The notes under the pieces were generated by a model. That model saw only the letters and a list, made by a program, of their open reading frames with translations. It had not been told where the DNA came from and made no database searches. A stretch of DNA of 64,000 bases. Source: Gaiellasilicea sp963811885 (lineage in GTDB: Bacteria > Actinomycetota > Thermoleophilia > Gaiellales > Gaiellaceae). Each line of letters begins with the position of its first letter. Position 1 is the first letter of the stretch. The position numbers were made by a program, and so were the translations under genes. The stretch covers positions 1 to 64,000 of the forward strand of contig CAWETB010000004.1 of the NCBI GenBank assembly GCA_963811885.1, written 5' to 3'. Below, piece after piece: positions 54,644 through 64,000 of this stretch.

Positions 54644-54972
54644 GGAGCCCGGGGATCGCTCTCGGCTGCGATCACGGCGGCCTCACCGCGCTTCCTGACC
54701 ACCGACCAGCCCGCGTGCTCCGCCACCACGTCCTCGACCTCGATCAGCTCGTGCCCCGGCGCGACGACGAACTGGGTCTCGTCGCTTCGCACCGCCTCGT
54801 AGTCGCGTGCGGTCAGCCGCAGCGCCTGCGTGCAGTCCTCGTCGCCGCACTCGCAGACGAGCTCGAGCACGCCGTCGCCGGGCCCCCAGGTGTCGCTCCC
54901 GTCCCGCAGCCGTTCGTTCAGCGCGCGAAAGCGCACCTCGTTCTCCGCCAGCCGGCGGTCACGGGCCTGCAC
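54640..54972 (-). CDS. Conserved-looking small protein with Cys motif
   Basis: 110 residues. A charged helix (RRLAENEVRFRALNERL) precedes LELVCECGDEDCTQALRLT, a C-x-C-x4-C motif, then YEAVRSDETQFVVAPGHELI and a short end. Proteins of this shape are widespread in actinobacteria, from memory, with no known role. GTG 54972 is 7 bases from a TAGAGT box. Confidence 0.7.
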   Translation of the reverse strand: MQARDRRLAENEVRFRALNERLRDGSDTWGPGDGVLELVCECGDEDCTQALRLTARDYEAVRSDETQFVVAPGHELIEVEDVVAEHAGWSVVRKRGEAAVIAAESDPRAP

Positions 54973-54979
54973 TCTCCCG

Positions 54980-54985
54980 ACTCTA
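54980..54985 (-). promoter_or_regulatory. -10 box TAGAGT of the small Cys-motif gene
   Basis: On the minus strand it ends 7 bases before GTG 54972. Confidence 0.5.
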
Positions 54986-55012
54986 CGCCGATACAGATCG
55001 GCCCGCGTGGGG

Positions 55013-55018
55013 TATGAC
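55013..55018 (+). promoter_or_regulatory. -10 box TATGAC of the anti-sigma-like ATPase gene
   Basis: It ends 7 bases before ATG 55026, favouring this start over the in-frame ATG at 55014 inside the box. Confidence 0.45.
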
Positions 55019-55025
55019 CCGCGAC

Positions 55026-55427
55026 ATGTCAGCGGGGCTGGATCGGGGAAGGCTGGAGCTCTATCTACCGTCGGCCGAGACGGCGATCGGACAGGCCCGG
55101 GCCGCCGTCGACCGCCTGGAGGCCCTGGACGAGCATCCCGAGGCGCGGTTCGCCGTCAGGCTGCTCGTCAGCGAGCTGTTCACCAACGCCGTCAAGTACG
55201 GCGAACGGCGTGAGGCTGCGCGCGTGCGCTTCGTCGTCGAGGTTGGCGATTCCCGCGTACGGGTCGAGGTCGGCGACCGCGGCAACGGGTTCGTCGCCGA
55301 CCACGTCGAGATGCCGGGGCCAGAGAGCGAATCGGGCCGCGGGCTCGCGTTCCTCGACGCGCTCGCGACCCGCTGGGGCGTGATCCGGAACGGCGAGAGC
55401 TGCGTCTGGTTCGAGCTGGATCTCTAG
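55026..55427 (+). CDS. Anti-sigma-factor-type ATP-binding protein (HATPase_c_2, RsbW/SpoIIAB-like)
   Basis: 133 residues. The N box is in RLLVSELFTNAVKYGERRE, the G1 box in VRVEVGDRGNGFVADHVEMP, and the G2 region in SESGRGLAFLDALATRWGV. No membrane segment or phospho-acceptor histidine. Such proteins hold sigma factors or act in partner-switching stress circuits; no partner sigma factor or antagonist is adjacent. Confidence 0.88.
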   Translation: MSAGLDRGRLELYLPSAETAIGQARAAVDRLEALDEHPEARFAVRLLVSELFTNAVKYGERREAARVRFVVEVGDSRVRVEVGDRGNGFVADHVEMPGPESESGRGLAFLDALATRWGVIRNGESCVWFELDL

Positions 55428-55447
55428 CCCGAGGACGAGTCCGGGCC

Positions 55448-56832
55448 TCAGCCGCGACTGCCGGCTCGAAGCGGAGCTTGACCAGGTTGCGGCCCTCGGG
55501 CACGCGGGTCGGGTAGTCGCGGGTGAAGCAGGCGCGGCAGACCGACTGCTCCGGCAGCCGCGTCGCCGCCTGCATCCCCTCGAGCGAGAGGTAGTGGAGG
55601 GAGGTCGCGCCGATCAGCTCGCGCATCTGCTCGACGGAGCGGTGCGCAGCTGCGAGCTGCTCCTCGTCGGCCATGTCGATCCCGTAGAAGCACGGAGCGA
55701 CGATCGGCGGCGACGAGACGCGCACGTGCACCTCGGCCGCACCGGCGTCGAAGAGCATCCGGACGAGCTGCTGCATCGTCGAGCCGCGCACGATCGAGTC
55801 GTCGACGATCACGAGCCGCTTGCCGTCGACCTCCGCCAGCGGGTTGAACTTCATCCGGATCCCCTGGCGGCGCAGGTGATCGTCCGGCTGGATGAACGTG
55901 CGCCCGACGTAGCGGTTCTTGATCAGCCCTTCGCTGTACGGGATCCCGGAGGCGCGCGTGAAGCCGACGGCCGCGGGCGTGCCCGAGTCGGGGATCGGCA
56001 TCACGAGGTCGGCCTCCACCGGCGCCTCCTGGGCGAGCCGCTCGCCCATGCGGACGCGCACGCCGTGCACCTCTGCGCCGGCGAGCGTCGAGTCCGGCCG
56101 CGCGAAATAGACGTGCTCGAAGATGCAGAGCGCCTGCCTCCCCTCCGGGACCACCTGGGTCGCGTGGAGGCCCTCCTCGTCGATCACGACGAGCTCGCCG
56201 GGACGGACCTCTCGCTCGTAGACGGCGCCGATCAGGTCGAAGGCGCAGGTCTCGGACGCGACGACCCAGTCGTCGCCCAGCCGTCCGAGCGCGAGCGGCC
56301 GGATCCCCTGCGGGTCGCGGAAGGCGAGCAGCTTCCCCTCCGAGAGCGCGACGACCGAGTAGGCGCCCTCGAGCCGTGGCATCGCCCGCGCGACCGCTTC
56401 CGCGATCGGCCCCGGGTCGTTCGCGATCAGCGCCGCGATCACCTCGGTGTCGGAGGTGGCGCCGAGCGCGATCCCGTCGCCGGCGAGCCCGTCCCGCAGC
56501 TCCGTCGTGTTGGTCAGGTTGCCGTTGTGGCCGATCGCGACCGTGCGGGAGCGGCCGTGATGCACGAGCGGCTGCGCGTTGGCCCAGGCGTTCGAACCGG
56601 TCGTCGAGTAGCGGGTGTGCCCGATCGCGACGTCTCCCGGGAGCGCCTGCAGCTTCTCCTCGTCGAACACCTGGGCGACGAGGCCCATGTCGCGGAGCAC
56701 AGTCAGCCGGCCGCGGTCGGAGACCGCGATCCCCGCCGCCTCCTGGCCCCGGTGCTGGAGCGCGAAGAGGCCGAAGTAGCGAGAGCCGCGCCACGTCGCG
56801 CTCGGCCGAGCGGATGCCGAAGACGCCGCACA

Positions 56833-56833
<1 letters not shown>
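55448..56833 (-). CDS. purF: Amidophosphoribosyltransferase, frameshift near the 5' end
   Basis: About 460 residues. First step of purine synthesis: PRPP plus glutamine to phosphoribosylamine. MCGVFGIRSAERDVARL supplies the nucleophile Cys; after an extra base near 56788 the frame continues YFGLFALQHRGQEAAGIAV, IGHTRYSTTGSNAWANAQP, AIGHNGNLTNTTELRDGL and the PRPP loop KRLVIVDDSIVRGSTMQQLV. The conserved part ends near RVPEGRNLVKLRFEPA. The frame then stays open to 55192, opposite the anti-sigma-like gene; a TGA in the alternative frame at 55448 is the likelier true end, so the 3' boundary is uncertain. ATG overlaps the purL stop (TGATG). Confidence 0.9.
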
Positions 56834-58914
<2,081 letters not shown>

Positions 58915-58921
58915 GTGGTTC

Positions 58922-58927
58922 AGTGTA
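58922..58927 (-). promoter_or_regulatory. -10 box TACACT of purL-purF
   Basis: On the minus strand it ends 7 bases before CTG 58914, the spacing seen at other leaderless starts here. Confidence 0.45.
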
Positions 58928-58967
58928 GACGGGAAGCCCGACGGCGGCGGGCGCGTTTGGAGGAGGT

Positions 58968-59870
58968 GTGAGCCGTCGCCACCTCCTGATGCTCGGCGCG
59001 CTCGCAGCGATCTGGGGCTCGTCGTTCATGTTCATCACGATCGCGCTCCGCGATCTCGCGCCCTCGACGCTGATCCTCTTCCGCATGGGCTTCGGCGCGC
59101 TCGCGCTGGCGGTCTTCGTGCGGGTCGCCGGCTACGGCCTCGCGCAGCTGCGGCCCTACGCCTGGCCGCTCGCGCTCCTCGCCCTGATCAACACGGCGGT
59201 GCCGTTCTTCCTGATCGCCTGGGGCCAGCAGTACATCGACTCCGGTCTCGCCGCGATCTTCAACGCCTCCGCGCCGCTCTTCACCGCGCTCTTCGCCCTC
59301 TCGATCGACCGGAGCCAGCGCGTCACCGGCACGCGGCTCGCAGGGGTCGTGCTCGCCTTCGGCGGCGTCGTCCTCCTGGTCGGCTTCGAGCTCGGCGGCG
59401 GCGAGCGGGCCGTCGCCGGAGCGCTGGCCGTCGTCGCCGCGGCCGCCTTCTACGGCGTCGGCGGGCTCTACGCGGGCAAGCGCTTCGTCGACCTGCCGCC
59501 CGCGCTCGTCGCGTTCGGATCGCTCGCCTGGGCGACGCTCTTCGTCCTGCCGCTCGGCGCCGCGCAGGCGACGACGTTCGGCTGGGAGACGTTCCTCTCC
59601 GTGCTCTATCTCGGCGTCGCCGCCACCGGCGTCGCCTACCTCCTCTACTTCGGCCTGATCGCGGGCGCGGGCGCGTCGAAGGCGGTTCTCGTCACCTACC
59701 TCGTGCCGTCGCTCGCCCTCGTCTACGGCGCGGTGTTCCTCGACGAGTCGATCACGCTGGTCTCGCTCGTCGGTCTCACGCTCGTGCTCGCCGGCGTCGC
59801 GCTCGGCACCGGAACGGTCGGAAGGAGCCGTCGGGCGCGCCGCGCACGCGCCGCTAGCCTGACCCGATGA
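58968..59870 (+). CDS. EamA-family (DMT) transporter
   Basis: 300 residues, ten helices. LAAIWGSSFMFITIALRDLA at the start, FFLIAWGQQYIDSGLAAIFN in the middle and VTYLVPSLALVYGAVFLDES in the second EamA repeat. AGGAGG lies directly before GTG 58968, very close for a Shine-Dalgarno site, so a downstream start (ATG near 58988) is possible. Paralogous to the next gene. Confidence 0.9.
   Translation: MSRRHLLMLGALAAIWGSSFMFITIALRDLAPSTLILFRMGFGALALAVFVRVAGYGLAQLRPYAWPLALLALINTAVPFFLIAWGQQYIDSGLAAIFNASAPLFTALFALSIDRSQRVTGTRLAGVVLAFGGVVLLVGFELGGGERAVAGALAVVAAAAFYGVGGLYAGKRFVDLPPALVAFGSLAWATLFVLPLGAAQATTFGWETFLSVLYLGVAATGVAYLLYFGLIAGAGASKAVLVTYLVPSLALVYGAVFLDESITLVSLVGLTLVLAGVALGTGTVGRSRRARRARAASLTR
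59855..59860 (+). promoter_or_regulatory. -10 box TAGCCT of the second EamA gene
   Basis: It ends 6 bases before ATG 59867, inside the 3' end of the first EamA gene. Confidence 0.4.
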
Positions 59871-60769
59871 ACCGGTACTGGCCGATGCTGCTGACGCTGG
59901 CCGCCGTCTGGGGCGCGTCGTACCTCTTCATCAAGGTCGCCGTCGACGAGATCGACCCCGCGCCGATGATGGCGTTTCGGACGCTGCTCGCGGCGGCCGT
60001 CCTGCTCGGCTACATCGTCTGGCGGCTCGGCCGTGAGACGGCCTTCGGCGAGCTGCGCGGCGCGTGGCGGCACTGCCTCGTGCTCGGCGTCCTGAACGCC
60101 GCCCTGCCGTTCTGGCTGATCGCCTGGGGCGAGCAGTACATCGACTCCGGCCTCGCCGCCGTCGTGCAGGCGTCGGTGCCGATCTTCAACGCCCTGCTCG
60201 TGCTCCGCTTCCTGCCGCACGAGCGCCTGACGCGAATCCGCGCCGTCGGGCTCGGGATCGGGATCGCCGGCGTCGCCGTCGTCACCGGGATCCACCCCGA
60301 GGGCGGCAGCCTGGCGATCGTCGGCGCGCTCGCGGTCGTCCTCTCCTCGCTCTCCTACGCCTCGGCCGGCATCTACGGCCAGCGCGCCGTCTCCGGCACC
60401 GCCGGGCCGGTGCTGGCTGCCGGGTCGATGCTCACAGCCGGTCTGATCCTGCTGCCCTTCGCGCTCTTCCAGCTGCCGACCTCGGCGCCGTCGGCGGAGG
60501 CGGTCGCGTCGGTCCTCGCGCTCTCGCTGCTCGGCACCGCGCTCGCGCAGCTGATCCTCTTCCGCATGCTCGCCCTGCACGGCTCGGCGCGGCTCTCGCT
60601 CGTCACCTATCTGATGCCGGGCTTCGCGCTCGTCTACGGCGCGCTGCTCCTCGACGAGGCGATCACGGCTGCCACGCTGATCGGTCTGGCGCTGATCCTC
60701 GGCGGCGTCGCGCTCGCCTCGGGCGCCGTGCGCCTCCCACGGCGCGAGGCCGCCACAGTTCGGTCGTGA
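59867..60769 (+). CDS. EamA-family (DMT) transporter
   Basis: 300 residues, ten helices. LAAVWGASYLFIKVAVDEID, FWLIAWGEQYIDSGLAAVVQ and VTYLMPGFALVYGALLLDEA correspond block by block to the preceding gene, so the pair arose by duplication or acts as two related exporters. ATGA overlap with the gene before it; GTGA overlap with the GNAT gene after it. Confidence 0.92.
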   Translation: MNRYWPMLLTLAAVWGASYLFIKVAVDEIDPAPMMAFRTLLAAAVLLGYIVWRLGRETAFGELRGAWRHCLVLGVLNAALPFWLIAWGEQYIDSGLAAVVQASVPIFNALLVLRFLPHERLTRIRAVGLGIGIAGVAVVTGIHPEGGSLAIVGALAVVLSSLSYASAGIYGQRAVSGTAGPVLAAGSMLTAGLILLPFALFQLPTSAPSAEAVASVLALSLLGTALAQLILFRMLALHGSARLSLVTYLMPGFALVYGALLLDEAITAATLIGLALILGGVALASGAVRLPRREAATVRS

Positions 60770-61272
60770 GCGTCTCGATCCGGCCGGCGGGCGACGCCGA
60801 CGTCGACTTCCTCGTCGAGCTCTACGCCGACGAGGACGTGCGGCCGTTCCTCGCCGCGTCGGGGTCGTACGACCGCGACGGCGTCGTCGCCAAGGTCGAG
60901 CAGGATCCGGAGCGCGGGGGCGTGATGATCGTCGAGCTCGAGGGCGAGCGCGCCGGCGCGATGGCCTGGGAGCTGACCAACCGGCGCAGCGGGATCGTCC
61001 ACGTCAGCGGCCTCGCCGTCCATCCCGGCTTCCGCGGCCGCCGCCTGGCCGACGAGGCCGCCCGGCTCTTCCAGCGCTACCTGATCCACGAGCGCGGCTT
61101 CCACCGGATCGAGCTGGAGGTCTACGGCTTCAACGAGCGGGCGCAGCGGCATGCGGAGCGCTCGGGCTTCGTCCGCGAGGGCGTCAAGCGGCAGGCGTAC
61201 CGCCGCGACGACGGCTGGGACGACGGCGTCCTCTACGGGCTCGTCGCCGAGGACCTCGAGCCGCCGAGGTAG
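60766..61272 (+). CDS. GNAT N-acetyltransferase
   Basis: 168 residues. VSVSIRPAGDADVDFLVELY starts the fold; IVHVSGLAVHPGFRGRRLAD is the acetyl-CoA-binding region (V-x-P-x-x-R-G-x-R), followed by FHRIELEVYGFNERAQRHAE and RSGFVREGVKRQAYRRDDGW, the RimJ/RimL-like ending. GTG 60766 overlaps the EamA stop. The end overlaps the convergent ArsR-type gene by 40 bases. Substrate unknown. Confidence 0.9.
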   Translation: MSVSIRPAGDADVDFLVELYADEDVRPFLAASGSYDRDGVVAKVEQDPERGGVMIVELEGERAGAMAWELTNRRSGIVHVSGLAVHPGFRGRRLADEAARLFQRYLIHERGFHRIELEVYGFNERAQRHAERSGFVREGVKRQAYRRDDGWDDGVLYGLVAEDLEPPR

Positions 61273-62334
61273 GCGGTCAGCAGGTCGCCGGTCTGCGGCA
61301 GGTCGGTGCGCAGGCTGTAGACGTTCTCGTCCTCGTCGCGGATCGTCACGAACCCGGCCTGGCGCAGGATCGCGAGATGGTGGTGGGCCGTCGACTTGGC
61401 GACGCCGAGCTCGGCGGCCGCCTCGCTCAGCTTCATCGGCCCGTCGCTGAGGCGCCGCAGCAGCTTCAGCCGGCCCTCGTCGCCGAGCGCCTTGTAGACC
61501 CGCGCGACCTCGGCCGGCGAGGCGCCGTCCTCGGCGGCGGGCGCGATCGGGTAGCAGAAGATCTTCGTGTTCTTGTGCTCCCAGAGGATCACCCAGGGGC
61601 GCATGAACCAGCTCGGGAAGAAGACGATCCTGCGAATCGCCGCCGGCGGGCTGTACTGGTAGCCGCGCGTCGCCAGCTCGACGAACTGCTCCGGCGAGTG
61701 GCTCTGCGCGAGCTTGAACTTGGCCTCCGCATCCCGCTCGGCCGCCGCGCGCCACTCCGGCTCGTGTGGTGCGAAGACGTGCTCGTACCAGCGGGGGAGC
61801 AGGTCGACGATCCGCGCCTTCACCTCGAGGCCGTCCATCTGCAGGAGGCCGCGGTACAGCTCGTGCTTGTCCGACCACTCGGCGAGCGCCTCGAGCACCT
61901 GCTCGATCGCGGCCTCGTCGCCGCGGGCGGCGCTCCTCGACGATGTCGTGCGGGATGTGGCCCGACGTCGTGTCGTAGTGGCCGAAGAGATGCAGCTTCA
62001 GCTCGACCGGGTCGATCGCCTCGAGCCGCTCCATGAAGGCGGCGAACGTCCGCGGCGCCGGCGTCTCGTAGACGATCCCGAGCAGGTGCGCGGCCACCTT
62101 CATGTCGCCCAGCCGCAGCTCGAGGACCTGGTCGCGGAGGTCGTCCGGCAGCGACTCGAGTTTGGCGTCGAGCCACTCCGCGCCGAGGTCGAACGTGTCG
62201 TGGTCGCCGCGGTCGGCGACCGCGCAGATGCTCATCAGCACCTCGGCCGCCTCGGCGACGTCGATCTCGATCATGACCGCTCCGGGACGGGAGAGATCGA
62301 GCACCGGCGCGCGCCTGTTCTGTTCGACAGCCAT
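61233..62334 (-). CDS. DUF5937-like/ArsR-type winged-helix regulator, one frameshift
   Basis: About 367 residues. The long N-terminal part begins MAVEQNRRAPVLDLSRPGAV and MIEIDVAEAAEVLMSICAVA, then DLRDQVLELRLGDMKVAAHL. After an extra base near 61928 it continues EQVLEALAEWSDKHELYRGL and IRRIVFFPSWFMRPWVILWE. The C-terminal winged helix is ArsR-like: RVYKALGDEGRLKLLRRLSD, LSEAAAELGVAKSTAHHHLA and ILRQAGFVTIRDEDENVYSL. This domain order fits DUF5937-type regulators. It is divergent from a classical promoter with an inverted repeat at 62385-62402, probably its operator. Confidence 0.82.
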
Positions 62335-62367
62335 GGAACGGACGCAGCGTACTCGCAATCAAAGGGC

Positions 62368-62396
62368 TTGACAAGGGAAGGAGCGTTCGATAACTT
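62368..62396 (+). promoter_or_regulatory. Sigma70-type promoter TTGACA-17-TAACTT
   Basis: TTGACA 62368-62373 and TAACTT 62391-62396 are separated by exactly 17 bases. This differs from the leaderless TANNNT-only promoters elsewhere in the window and reads toward the 50-codon ORF at 62436. Confidence 0.7.
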
Positions 62397-62402
62397 TCGA
62401 AC
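62385..62402. promoter_or_regulatory. Inverted repeat GTTCGA-6-TCGAAC around the -10 box, putative operator
   Basis: A perfect 6-bp inverted repeat flanks the -10 hexamer, where a bound regulator would block RNA polymerase. The divergent winged-helix gene (start 62334) is the obvious candidate. Confidence 0.6.
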
Positions 62403-62435
62403 AGATCAAGCATGTCGAATGCTTCAGGAGGCCCG

Positions 62436-62588
62436 ATGTACGCCGCGACCGACTTTGACTCCCAGATCACCCACGATCGGCAGCAGGACCGGCTGGCCGC
62501 CGCTGCCGTGCATCGGCTCGTCACTCGAGCTCGATTGCGCAAGAGCAGCATCCGCGAAAGCGGATGCTGCTCGCGCGCAGATCCCTGA
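62436..62588 (+). CDS. 50-residue small protein, unknown
   Basis: ATG 62436 follows a perfect AGGAGG (62426-62431) by 4 bases. The product starts MYAATDFDSQITHDRQQDRL and AAAAVHRLVTRARLRKSSI, a charged amphipathic helix, and ends ESGCCSRADP. The last codons lie in the 62543-62572 hairpin. With a strong promoter, operator and ribosome site it looks genuinely expressed. It may be a small effector or a leader peptide; no family is recognised. Confidence 0.55.
   Translation: MYAATDFDSQITHDRQQDRLAAAAVHRLVTRARLRKSSIRESGCCSRADP
62543..62572 (+). terminator. Perfect 13-bp hairpin with GAAA loop, terminator-like
   Basis: GAGCAGCATCCGC, loop GAAA, GCGGATGCTGCTC: thirteen matched pairs closed by a stable GNRA tetraloop, inside the 3' end of the 50-codon ORF. 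No U-run follows, so termination would be of the U-less actinobacterial kind or the element may protect the RNA end. Confidence 0.5.
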
Positions 62589-62622
62589 AGAGGGCCGCGA
62601 GCGGCCCCAGAGCGCTCGGCGC

Positions 62623-63339
62623 CTAGCGCGTCCTGAGGAAGCTCTCGATCGACGCTCTCGCGCGCGCGGAGCTGCCGACGAGCGCGATCCCGTGCTGCGA
62701 GCCCGGCAGCAACTCGAGCCGCTTGTCCTTCGATGCGGCCGCGCGATGGAGCGTCTCCGCGTCCTCCGAGAAGTCGAACCCGGCGTTGTCGTCCGCGGTG
62801 GCGGCGAGGTAGAGCATCGGCACACGGAGCCGTGGGCCCGCCTTGACCCCGTCCATGCCGCGGAAGCGCGCGGGTGACGAGACGCTGACGACGCCGGCGA
62901 GCGGCGGGGTGACGTTGGCGCCCGCGACGACGGCGGCGAGGCCGCCCATCGACGCGCCGACGACGAAGATCTTCTTCTTGCCGAGCTTGCGCAGCGCCTT
63001 CGCCGCGGCCGCGATGTCCTGCGAGTAGCGGTACGGCGCGGGGGTCGGGCCGTCGGAGAAGCCGTAGCCGCGGAAGTCGATCGGGAAGGCGAAGTAGCCC
63101 TTGCTCGCCAGCCGCTTGGCGTAGGGGAGCCAGTCGCAGAGGTCGCCCTCGGACTGGTGGGTGAGGATCACGGCCGTCGTCCCCTTGCCGAGGCGGTGGC
63201 CGACGAGCTTCGTCCCGTCGGCGGCACTGAACCGGACCTCGCCGCCGGCGACGCAGTCGTGCTGAGCGCGCTGCGGCGCGGCACCCGCGGTCGACGCGGC
63301 AACCGCGAGCAGCACAGCGAGCAACAGCAGGCGTCTCAC
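62623..63339 (-). CDS. Secreted alpha/beta hydrolase
   Basis: 238 residues. The N-terminal signal peptide is VRRLLLLAVLLAVAASTAGA followed by a probable cleavage site. The fold shows VILTHQSEGDLCDWLPYAKR, FPIDFRGYGFSDGPTPAPY, the nucleophile elbow VVGASMGGLAAVVAG (GxSxG), an acid in YLAATADDNAGFDF and the His in LLPGSQHGIALVGSS. Similar to dienelactone-hydrolase-like esterases. GTG 63339 lies 7 bases after a TAGACG box. Confidence 0.88.
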   Translation of the reverse strand: MRRLLLLAVLLAVAASTAGAAPQRAQHDCVAGGEVRFSAADGTKLVGHRLGKGTTAVILTHQSEGDLCDWLPYAKRLASKGYFAFPIDFRGYGFSDGPTPAPYRYSQDIAAAAKALRKLGKKKIFVVGASMGGLAAVVAGANVTPPLAGVVSVSSPARFRGMDGVKAGPRLRVPMLYLAATADDNAGFDFSEDAETLHRAAASKDKRLELLPGSQHGIALVGSSARARASIESFLRTR

Positions 63340-63346
63340 TGCCCAA

Positions 63347-63352
63347 CGTCTA
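63347..63352 (-). promoter_or_regulatory. -10 box TAGACG of the hydrolase gene
   Basis: On the minus strand it ends 7 bases before GTG 63339. Confidence 0.4.
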
Positions 63353-63364
63353 CCAGGGGTGCTA

Positions 63365-63383
63365 TGACATGTCAACATTGACA
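63365..63383. promoter_or_regulatory. Overlapping palindromes at the padR start, putative operator
   Basis: TGACATGTCA (63365-63374) and TGTCAA-CA-TTGACA (63370-63383) overlap and contain the ATG of the PadR gene. Their position between the regulator and the divergent hydrolase suggests autoregulation and control of both. Confidence 0.5.
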
Positions 63384-63905
63384 GGTACCCTCGGCCATGC
63401 GCTGCTCGGTGTCCTCGCGGAAGGCCCGCGCACGGGCTACGGGCTCGTCCGGCACCTGGCCCAGTCGATCGCCTACACCTGGCCCGCGAGCCACAGCCAG
63501 GTCTACCCCGAGCTCGCGAAGCTGCGCGAGGCCGGGCTGATCCGCGAGGGCGCTGCAGCGCCGCGCGGCGGCCGCGTCTACGAGCTGACCGACGCCGGTC
63601 TCGACGAGGTGCGCCGCTGGCTGCGCGAGACGGAGCCGTCGCGGACGGTTCGCGACGAAGCATCGCTGCGCCTCTTCTTCCTCTGGCTGCTCGACCCCGA
63701 GGAGGCCGAGGCGTACCTGCGCGGCGAGGCGGAGCGCGCCCGCGCGATCCTGGCGCAGCTGGAGGCGATCGCCGCGTACGAGGATCCCGACACGCCGAAG
63801 ACGCGCGCCTACCGCGTTGCGCTCGAGCTCGGTCTGCGAACGACGAAAGCGCGGCTTGCGTGGGCGCGATCGGCGCTCACAGCATCCGCCCGCCCCCGGG
63901 GGTGA
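63369..63905 (+). CDS. PadR-family transcriptional regulator
   Basis: 178 residues. The winged helix is LTGTLGHALLGVLAEGPRTG, YGLVRHLAQSIAYTWPASHS, QVYPELAKLREAGLIREGAA and GGRVYELTDAGLDEVRRWL. The C-terminal Vir_act_alpha_C-type dimerisation helices follow (EAYLRGEAERARAILAQLEA). Divergent from the secreted hydrolase, which is its likely target. The stop overlaps the convergent peptidase gene by 29 bases. Confidence 0.92.
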   Translation: MSTLTGTLGHALLGVLAEGPRTGYGLVRHLAQSIAYTWPASHSQVYPELAKLREAGLIREGAAAPRGGRVYELTDAGLDEVRRWLRETEPSRTVRDEASLRLFFLWLLDPEEAEAYLRGEAERARAILAQLEAIAAYEDPDTPKTRAYRVALELGLRTTKARLAWARSALTASARPRG

Positions 63906-64000
63906 CCTCGATCACGTCCTCGACCCGGACGCCGAAGCGGCCGTCGAAGAGGATCGACGGCTCGTCGGTGAACGTCATCCCCGCCTCGAGCGGCGTCTCG
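63877..64000 (-). CDS. M24 family metallopeptidase (Xaa-Pro aminopeptidase-like), C-terminal end only
   Basis: The last 40 residues are visible; the rest lies beyond the window. ETPLEAGMTFTDEPSILFDG and GRFGVRVEDVIEVTPGG match the end of M24 peptidases, where the Glu of the DEP step and the Glu of RVEDV are metal ligands. The protein ends GGRML. Confidence 0.85.
   Translation of the reverse strand, partial: ETPLEAGMTFTDEPSILFDGRFGVRVEDVIEVTPGGGRML

Noticed and set aside
55192..55447. Long C-terminal extension of PurF
   Set aside because: It is Arg/Pro-rich low-complexity sequence read opposite the anti-sigma-like gene, typical of antisense frames in high-GC DNA.
60634..62358. 574-codon minus-strand ORF as one regulator
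   Set aside because: Only the first 130 codons are the regulator; the rest is antisense to the GNAT and EamA genes after a frameshift near 61928.

Overview
The window is high-GC, densely packed bacterial DNA with many GTG starts, 4-base start/stop overlaps, coenzyme F420 genes (cofC, cofD, npdG, cofE) and many start codons 6-8 bases behind a TANNNT box (probable leaderless transcripts). This points to Actinomycetota. Thermoleophilia (Gaiellales/Solirubrobacterales-like) is my best guess, by inference only. Many genes, including purF, purM and npdG, carry single-base indels that leave conserved sequence continuing in another frame. This looks more like consensus error in a metagenome or long-read assembly than gene decay, so such genes are annotated as single genes with the shifts noted.

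Layout. 1-8.4 kb: a 4.19 kb unit present twice in tandem (sugar-transferase C-terminus, double winged-helix regulator, CgeB-like glycosyltransferase, GT2 glycosyltransferase, DUF2304 protein). 8.4-33.9 kb: a large exopolysaccharide or cell-surface glycan locus with GT39/ArnT-like membrane transferases, sugar-nucleotide epimerases/dehydratases, a MurJ/Wzx-like flippase, methyltransferases, an operon of glycosyltransferases joined by 4-base overlaps (20.5-29.0 kb), a WecA-like transferase fused to a CapD-type N-terminal half, and an ABC-2 exporter permease. 34.6-37.8 kb: hemE-hemH followed, with overlap, by the exporter ATPase, so heme genes sit between the two halves of the export system. 38.0-42.5 kb: a PolX-like protein with an intact PHP domain but no catalytic aspartates in the polymerase palm, then the F420 cluster.

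42.5-49.1 kb: sarcosine-oxidase-like flavoprotein, HD-GYP response regulator, VOC proteins, adenosine-deaminase-like enzyme, EamA transporter, cystathionine beta-synthase and a small cysteine-containing protein. 49.0-58.9 kb: de novo purine genes purL-purF and purM-purN-purH on the minus strand, separated by ctaG-like, VOC and anti-sigma-like genes. 58.9-64 kb: two EamA transporters, a GNAT, a DUF5937-like/ArsR regulator divergent from a classical promoter and a 50-codon ORF, a secreted alpha/beta hydrolase, a PadR regulator and the end of an M24 peptidase.

The most striking item lies directly after purH: a MerB (organomercurial lyase)-like gene whose reading frame carries a TGA at the position of the catalytic second cysteine. 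It is followed by a hairpin with a GGUC loop at the spacing of a bacterial SECIS element. I read it as a selenocysteine-containing MerB-like protein.
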